DNA from: Frankiales bacterium
Lineage (GTDB): Bacteria; Actinomycetota; Actinomycetes; Mycobacteriales; SCTD01
Direction of reading: 5' to 3'
NCBI GenBank assembly: GCA_025965495.1
Contig: JAOPWW010000353.1
Span: 1 to 10,672, forward strand
DNA: 10,672 nucleotides
The position numbers were made by a program, and so were the translations under genes. The notes beneath the pieces are model-generated. The model did not search any database. It was not told the origin of the DNA and worked only from the letters and a program-made list of their open reading frames with translations. This document shows, one piece after another, positions 6,795-10,672 of this stretch (position 1 is the first letter of the stretch; the number at the start of each line of letters is the position of its first letter).

Positions 6795-6828
6795 GGAGGG
6801 TGCTTCCTGCAGAAGACGGACACCGAGC

Positions 6829-7623
6829 CTACGTCGCGGCCGAGAGCCCTGCCACGGCCTTCGCGCGGGCGAACACGGCGTCCAGCATGGGCTCGGTGAG
6901 CCGTCCGGTGAAGGTGTTCTGCTGGCTGACGTGGAAGCAGCCGAGGACGGTGAGCCCCCCGGGCAGCGCGACCTCGACGCCGTGGCCGAACGCCGGGACC
7001 GGCGTCGGGACCTCGACGCCGGCGGCCCGCAGGGTGGGCCAGAGCGCCTGCCAGCCGAACCCGCCGAGCACGACGACGGCCCGCGCCGTCGGGAGCAGGA
7101 AGCGCCACTCGGCCGCGAGCCACTGCGCGCACGTGTCGCGCTCCCCCACCGTCGGCTTGTTCGCGGGGGGCGCGCACCGGACGGGCAGCGTGATGCGGGT
7201 GTGGAGCAGCTCGAGGCCGTCGTCGGCGCTGACCGACGTCGGCTGGTTGGCCAGGCCCGCGCGGTGCAGCGCGGCGAACAACCAGTCGCCGCTGCGGTCG
7301 CCGGTGAAGATCCGCCCGGTCCGGTTGCCGCCGTGCGCGGCTGGGGCGAGACCGACCACGACGACGCGCGCCTTGGCCGGGCCGTTGCCCGTGACGGGCC
7401 GGCCCCAGTAGGTCTCGTCCGCGAACGACGCCCGCTTGGTCTCGGCGACCTCCTCGCGCCAGGCGACCAGGCGCGGGCAGGCGCGGCAGACCGAGGAGCG
7501 CCCGTCCAGGTGCTCCAGCGTCGGGGCGTTGCCGGCGAGCCGGACGACGTCGTCGCGGGTGCGGGCCACGGGGGTCGAGCGGGAGGCCCTGTCGGTGGGG
7601 AAGCCGGTGCCGGGGTCGATCAA
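6829..7623 (-). CDS. udgB: Family-5 (UDGb-type) iron-sulfur uracil-DNA glycosylase
   Basis: It removes uracil, and in this family other deaminated bases, from DNA in base-excision repair. With the TTG start it has 264 residues. Four cysteines fit the [4Fe-4S] ligands of the family: Cys46 and Cys49 (VCRACPRLVAWREEV), Cys150 (VRCAPPANKP) and Cys165. The active-site segment GLAPAAHGGNRTGRIFTGD (91-109) and the second motif HVSQQNTFTGRLT (231-243) are present. The alanine in GLAPAAHG, rather than an acidic residue, is characteristic of UDGb. The start is uncertain: TTG at 7623 overlaps the phosphatase stop as TTGA and matches the usual IDPGTGFP N-terminus, but has no well-spaced ribosome site. 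A GTG at 7569 (18 codons in) is the alternative and would keep all motifs. It is the last member of the overlapping gene chain. Confidence 0.9.
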   Translation of the reverse strand: MIDPGTGFPTDRASRSTPVARTRDDVVRLAGNAPTLEHLDGRSSVCRACPRLVAWREEVAETKRASFADETYWGRPVTGNGPAKARVVVVGLAPAAHGGNRTGRIFTGDRSGDWLFAALHRAGLANQPTSVSADDGLELLHTRITLPVRCAPPANKPTVGERDTCAQWLAAEWRFLLPTARAVVVLGGFGWQALWPTLRAAGVEVPTPVPAFGHGVEVALPGGLTVLGCFHVSQQNTFTGRLTEPMLDAVFARAKAVAGLSAAT

Positions 7624-8534
7624 GGCCGCGCCGCGCTCCAGGCGATGCCGTCGAGGATGTCGGCCTCGCTGACGACGACCTCCGCCAGGCCGAGCCGGTC
7701 GACCAGCGTCCGCAGCACGAGGGCGCCGGCGCCGATGACGTCGACCCGTCCGGGGTGCATGTAGGGCAGCATCGCCCGGTCGGCGCGGCTCATCTCGAGC
7801 AGCGACGTGCAGGCACGGGCGACGTCGGCCGCCGGCAGCCGGGCGAGGTGGATCGCCTCGCTGTCGTAGGTCGCCAGCCCGAGCGCGTGCGCCGCGACGG
7901 TGGTGACCGAGCCCGCAAGGCCGAGGAAGGTCCGGACCTGCTCGACCGGGACGACCTCGCGGACGAGGGCAAGGGCGGCGTCGACGTCCGCCTCGGCGGC
8001 AGCGACCTGGGCGGCGGTCGGCGGGTCGTCGTGCAGGTGCCGCTCGGTCAGCCGCACGCAGCCGACGTCGACCGACCGGGCCGCCTGCACCGACGTCGAC
8101 CCGAGGACGAGCTCGGTGGAGCCGCCCCCGATGTCGGCGACCAGGAAGGGCGCGCCCTCCTGCCCGAGGTCGCGGGTCGCGCCGTCGAACGACAGCGCCG
8201 CCTCCTCGTCGCCCGTCACGACCTCCGGGTCGACGCCGAGGACGTCCCGGACCATCGCGACGAAGTCCTCGCGGTTCTCGGCGTCGCGGGTCGCGCTGGT
8301 CGCGACCATCCGCACCCGCGCGCACTCCAGCGCGTGCACGACCGAGGCGTAGTGCTCGAGCGCCTCCCGCGTCCGGGCGAGCGCCGCCTCGGACAGCCGT
8401 CCGGTCCGGTCCACGCCCTCGCCCAGCCGGACGACCCGCATCTCGCGGTGGACGTCGTGCTTCGTGGAGCCGTTGACGTCGGCGACCAGCAGGCGGATCG
8501 AGTTCGTGCCGCAGTCGACGGCAGCGACCCTCAC
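7620..8534 (-). CDS. ppx: Ppx/GppA-family phosphatase (exopolyphosphatase / pppGpp phosphohydrolase type)
   Basis: Members hydrolyse terminal phosphates of inorganic polyphosphate and/or convert pppGpp to ppGpp, in the cytoplasm. It has 304 residues, the short actinobacterial form made only of the two actin-like ASKHA lobes, without the C-terminal extension of E. coli Ppx. Visible motifs are the phosphate-1 loop AVDCGTNSIRLLVAD (5-19), LGEGVD (37-42), the ATSATRDAEN segment (78-87), GDEEA with the Glu110/Glu111 pair at the catalytic position, the phosphate-2 loop ADIGGGSTEL (133-142), and GLAGSVTTVAA (205-215) near the adenosine site. The GTG start overlaps the stop of the DUF501 gene as GTGA, which fixes it and implies translational coupling. 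The sequence does not tell whether polyphosphate or pppGpp is the main substrate. Confidence 0.94.
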   Translation of the reverse strand: MRVAAVDCGTNSIRLLVADVNGSTKHDVHREMRVVRLGEGVDRTGRLSEAALARTREALEHYASVVHALECARVRMVATSATRDAENREDFVAMVRDVLGVDPEVVTGDEEAALSFDGATRDLGQEGAPFLVADIGGGSTELVLGSTSVQAARSVDVGCVRLTERHLHDDPPTAAQVAAAEADVDAALALVREVVPVEQVRTFLGLAGSVTTVAAHALGLATYDSEAIHLARLPAADVARACTSLLEMSRADRAMLPYMHPGRVDVIGAGALVLRTLVDRLGLAEVVVSEADILDGIAWSAARP

Positions 8535-9073
8535 CGGTGCAGCTTCTTGCCGGGAACGGCGTCGGGGTCGTCGGGGTCGACGCACGGGCCGGACGCCCAC
8601 CAGTCCGGGAGCGCCTCCAGGGCCTCGTCGCCGAACGGGTTGACGCCGGGACCGGCGGCCAGGCTGTGGGCGACCAGGACGTGGAGGCACTTGACCCGCA
8701 CCGGCATGCCGCCCTGCGCCGGGACGCCCTCGAGCACCTCGTGCGCGTCGCGGCGGGCGACGTAGTCCGCGGCCGCCGCCTCGTACCGGGCGCGCAGGTC
8801 CGGGTCGGTCTCGAGCCGCTCGGTCATCTCCCGCATGAGGCCCTCGGACTCGAGCGTCCCGATGCGCGAGGCGAGCTTGGGGCAGGTCAGGTAGTAGAGC
8901 GTCGGGAACGGGGAGCCGTCGGGCAGCCGCGGGGCGGTCTCGACGACGTCGGGCAGGGAGCACGGGCAGCGGTGCGCGACCGACGTCATCGCACGGGGCT
9001 CGCGGCCGAGCTGCAGCCCGACGGCGCGCCGGTCCCGGGCGGGCTCCGGGGCTGGGTCCGGGGCGGTCGTCAC
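8531..9073 (-). CDS. DUF501 family protein
   Basis: This 180-residue actinobacterial conserved protein has no established function. Recognisable family segments are QLGREPRAMTSVAHRCPC (21-38), the stretch from PDVVETAPRLPDG to PFPTLYYLTCP (41-65), GLMREMTERL (78-87), GGMPVRVKCLHVLVAHSLAAG (121-141) and GVNPFGDEALE (143-153). Cys36, Cys38, Cys64, Cys129, His131 and His136 are candidate metal ligands. It has no signal peptide or membrane segment, so it is presumably cytoplasmic. The GTG start at 9073 overlaps the preceding stop as GTGA and gives the usual family length; an internal ATG 29 codons in would truncate the conserved N-terminal segment. It sits between the division protein and the phosphatase, a conserved neighbourhood that suggests, without proving, a link to cell growth or division. 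Confidence 0.9.
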   Translation of the reverse strand: MTTAPDPAPEPARDRRAVGLQLGREPRAMTSVAHRCPCSLPDVVETAPRLPDGSPFPTLYYLTCPKLASRIGTLESEGLMREMTERLETDPDLRARYEAAAADYVARRDAHEVLEGVPAQGGMPVRVKCLHVLVAHSLAAGPGVNPFGDEALEALPDWWASGPCVDPDDPDAVPGKKLHR

Positions 9074-9573
9074 TTGCCGGGCGCGGCGTCCGCCGCCTGC
9101 ATGCTCCCCCACACCCGCGAGTACCACGGGGTGTCGGGGCCGGCGGGTGCCGTCTGCCCGGCCCGGGCGACCGGCGTGGAGGGCGTCGCGGGGCGCAGCA
9201 CCGTGTAGAGCGTCTCGCCCGGCAGCACGTAGCCGAAGCGCTCGCGCGCCTGCTGCTGCACGTACGCCGGGTCCTGCAGCTGCTGCTTGCGGGTCTCGAG
9301 GGCCGCGATCCGCTTCGCCTGCGCGGCCTGCGCCGTCCGGGTCCGCGCGATCTCGCCGTGCTGCGCGAGGTACTCCCGCACGGGGACCGCCGCGGACAGC
9401 ACCAGCGCGCAGAGCACCAGGCCCAGCACGGCGGCCCGGGTGGTCAGGGCGCTGCGCGACGACGTCGTCGCGGGGGCCTTGCCGGCGGAGCGCCGCGCCG
9501 CCGCCCGGGCAGCCGTGCGGTTGCCGGCGTCGGGACGGGCCCGGTCGCGGCGGCCCGGGCGGGGCGAGGACAC
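9070..9573 (-). CDS. divIC: DivIC/FtsB-like septum formation initiator protein
   Basis: This bitopic membrane protein of the division machinery partners with FtsL and FtsQ/DivIB to activate septal peptidoglycan synthesis. It has 167 residues: a basic cytoplasmic tail rich in Arg/Ala (1-45), one transmembrane helix (about 46-63), an extracytoplasmic coiled coil (about 66-100, rich in Ala/Gln/Glu/Arg), and the conserved segment beginning DPAYVQQQARERFGYVLPGE (101-120) that defines the family. A Pro/Ala/Thr-rich C-terminal tail follows (127-167). The long basic N-terminal tail is an actinobacterial trait. The GTG start at 9573 lies 5 bases after the enolase stop with only a weak G-rich ribosome site inside the enolase end, so a slightly later start within the tail cannot be excluded. 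It overlaps the DUF501 gene by 4 bases. Confidence 0.92.
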   Translation of the reverse strand: MSSPRPGRRDRARPDAGNRTAARAAARRSAGKAPATTSSRSALTTRAAVLGLVLCALVLSAAVPVREYLAQHGEIARTRTAQAAQAKRIAALETRKQQLQDPAYVQQQARERFGYVLPGETLYTVLRPATPSTPVARAGQTAPAGPDTPWYSRVWGSMQAADAAPGK

Positions 9574-9578
9574 GCCGC

Positions 9579-10672
9579 TCAGCCCCGGGCGAAGCGCGGG
9601 AAGGCGCCGGCGCCGGCGTAGCGGGCGGCCTCGTCGAGCTCCTCCTCGATGCGCAGCAGCTGGTTGTACTTCGCGACGCGCTCGCTGCGGGCGGGGGCGC
9701 CGGCCTTGATCTGGCCGCAGTCGACCGCGACGGCGAGGTCGGCGATCGTCGTGTCCTCGGTCTCGCCGGACCGGTGGCTCATCATGCAGGCGTAGCCGCT
9801 GCGGTGGGCCAGCTGCACGGCGTCGAGCGTCTCGGTCAGGGTCCCGATCTGGTTGACCTTGACGAGCAGCGCGTTGGCGCAGCCGCGGGCGATGCCGTCG
9901 GCCAGGCGGGCCGGGTTGGTGACGAACAGGTCGTCGCCGACGAGCTGGACGCGGCTGCCGAGCTGCTGCGTCAGGGAGGCCCAGCCGTCCCAGTCGCTCT
10001 CGTCGAGCGGGTCCTCGATGGAGACCATCGGGTAGTCCGTGACGAGCTGCGTGTAGTAGGCGATGAGGTCGTCCGCGGTCTTGGTCGCGCCCTCGAACGT
10101 GTAGCCGTCCTCGTCGTGGAACTCGCTGGCGGCGACGTCGAGCGCGAGCGCGACGTCGGTGCCCGGGGTCAGGCCGACCAGGCCGATGGCCTCGAGGATG
10201 AGGTCGAGGGCGTCGCGGTTGCTGGGCAGGTTCGGGGCGAAGCCGCCCTCGTCGCCGACGGAGGTGGCGAGGCCGCGCTGCTTGAGCACGCTCTTGAGCG
10301 CCTGGTAGGTCTCCGCGCCCATGCGCAGGCCCTCGGCGAAGGTCGCCGCGCCGATCGGCGCGACCATGAACTCCTGGACGTCGACGTTGGTGTCGGCGTG
10401 CGCCCCGCCGTTGAGGATGTTCAGCATCGGCACCGGGAGCACGTGGGCGTTCGGGCCGCCCAGGTAGCGGAACAGCGGCAGGCCGGTGGAGTCCGCGGCC
10501 GCCCGGGCCACGGCCAGGCTGACGCCGAGCAGGGCGTTCGCGCCGAGGCGGCCCTTGTCGGGGGTGCCGTCGAGGTCGAGCAGCGCCTGGTCGACGAGCC
10601 GCTGCTCGGTCGCCTCGAAGCCCAGCAGGGCCTCCCCGACCTCGTCGAGGACGGCGTCGACCGCCTTGAGGA
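9579..10672 (-). CDS. eno: Enolase (phosphopyruvate hydratase), N-terminus beyond the right edge
   Basis: It interconverts 2-phosphoglycerate and phosphoenolpyruvate in glycolysis and gluconeogenesis in the cytosol. The 363 visible residues cover all but roughly the first 65 of a protein that is usually about 425-430 long. The reading frame continues to the window edge (the first visible residues are LKAVDAVLDEVGEALLG), upstream of an internal GTG that could be mistaken for a start. Family landmarks are GANALLGVSLA, the GGAHADTNVDVQEFM loop, GDEGGFAPN (catalytic base Glu), the Mg ligands in ALDVAASEF, SIEDP and GDDLFVTN, the catalytic Lys in the signature LVKVNQIGTLTET, the MMSHRSGETED loop and QIKAGAPARSER. 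All active-site residues in the visible part are intact. It is the first visible gene of the right-hand cluster and is followed closely by the divIC-like gene. Confidence 0.98.
   Translation of the reverse strand, partial: LKAVDAVLDEVGEALLGFEATEQRLVDQALLDLDGTPDKGRLGANALLGVSLAVARAAADSTGLPLFRYLGGPNAHVLPVPMLNILNGGAHADTNVDVQEFMVAPIGAATFAEGLRMGAETYQALKSVLKQRGLATSVGDEGGFAPNLPSNRDALDLILEAIGLVGLTPGTDVALALDVAASEFHDEDGYTFEGATKTADDLIAYYTQLVTDYPMVSIEDPLDESDWDGWASLTQQLGSRVQLVGDDLFVTNPARLADGIARGCANALLVKVNQIGTLTETLDAVQLAHRSGYACMMSHRSGETEDTTIADLAVAVDCGQIKAGAPARSERVAKYNQLLRIEEELDEAARYAGAGAFPRFARG

Noticed and set aside
3753..6899. 1048-codon plus-strand frame opposite the large secreted protein
   Set aside because: Its composition is Arg/Gly/Ala/Asp low complexity typical of antisense frames. 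The minus strand here encodes a signal peptide and ordered domains.
7624..8325. Long N-terminal extension of the glycosylase antiparallel-free frame through the ppx gene
   Set aside because: Upstream of 7623 the frame overlaps the well-supported phosphatase and gives Arg/Gly-rich sequence without family similarity. The UDGb family N-terminus begins near IDPGTG.

Overview
The window is very GC-rich DNA (roughly three quarters G+C by eye). It has frequent GTG starts, tightly packed genes with 4-base stop/start overlaps, and the block enolase - DivIC/FtsB-like protein - DUF501 protein - Ppx/GppA phosphatase. That block is a familiar chromosomal neighbourhood in Actinomycetota, so the source is most likely a high-GC actinobacterium. 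The genus cannot be fixed from the sequence. Nothing points to a plasmid, phage or recent mobile element.

Left part (1-3137): a sugar-uptake locus. On the minus strand lies a lipoprotein substrate-binding protein closely resembling the D-xylose binder XylF (420-1676). Downstream of it is the N-terminal part of its ABC ATPase (1-323), which runs off the left edge. A ROK-family regulator (1938-3137, plus strand) is transcribed divergently. The 261-base region between them contains two related 24-base inverted repeats, each overlapping a TTGACA -35 element of one of the two divergent promoters. This is the layout expected if the ROK protein represses both itself and the transporter until the sugar is present. 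The ROK transcript appears to be leaderless. A strong hairpin separates the binding-protein gene from the ATPase gene.

Middle (3156-6794, minus): one very large gene for a 1212-residue exported protein. It has a signal peptide, a tandemly duplicated three-domain module (unknown beta domain, ASH/Ig-like domain, fibronectin-III-like domain), a TolB/PD40-like beta-propeller, an Ig-like domain and a C-terminal beta-sandwich. Its function is unknown. It converges on the ROK gene with 18 bases between the stops, where a GC-rich hairpin may act as a terminator.

Right part (6829-10672, minus): a compact housekeeping cluster transcribed right to left. It consists of enolase (N-terminus outside the window), a DivIC/FtsB-like division protein, a DUF501 protein, an exopolyphosphatase/GppA-type phosphatase and a family-5 iron-sulfur uracil-DNA glycosylase. 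The last four genes are joined by three successive 4-base overlaps (GTGA, GTGA, TTGA), suggesting translational coupling. The large secreted-protein gene follows 34 bases after the glycosylase and could be read through from this cluster.

No RNA genes, CRISPR arrays, insertion sequences or long DNA repeats were seen. No gene-free stretch exceeds 300 bases.
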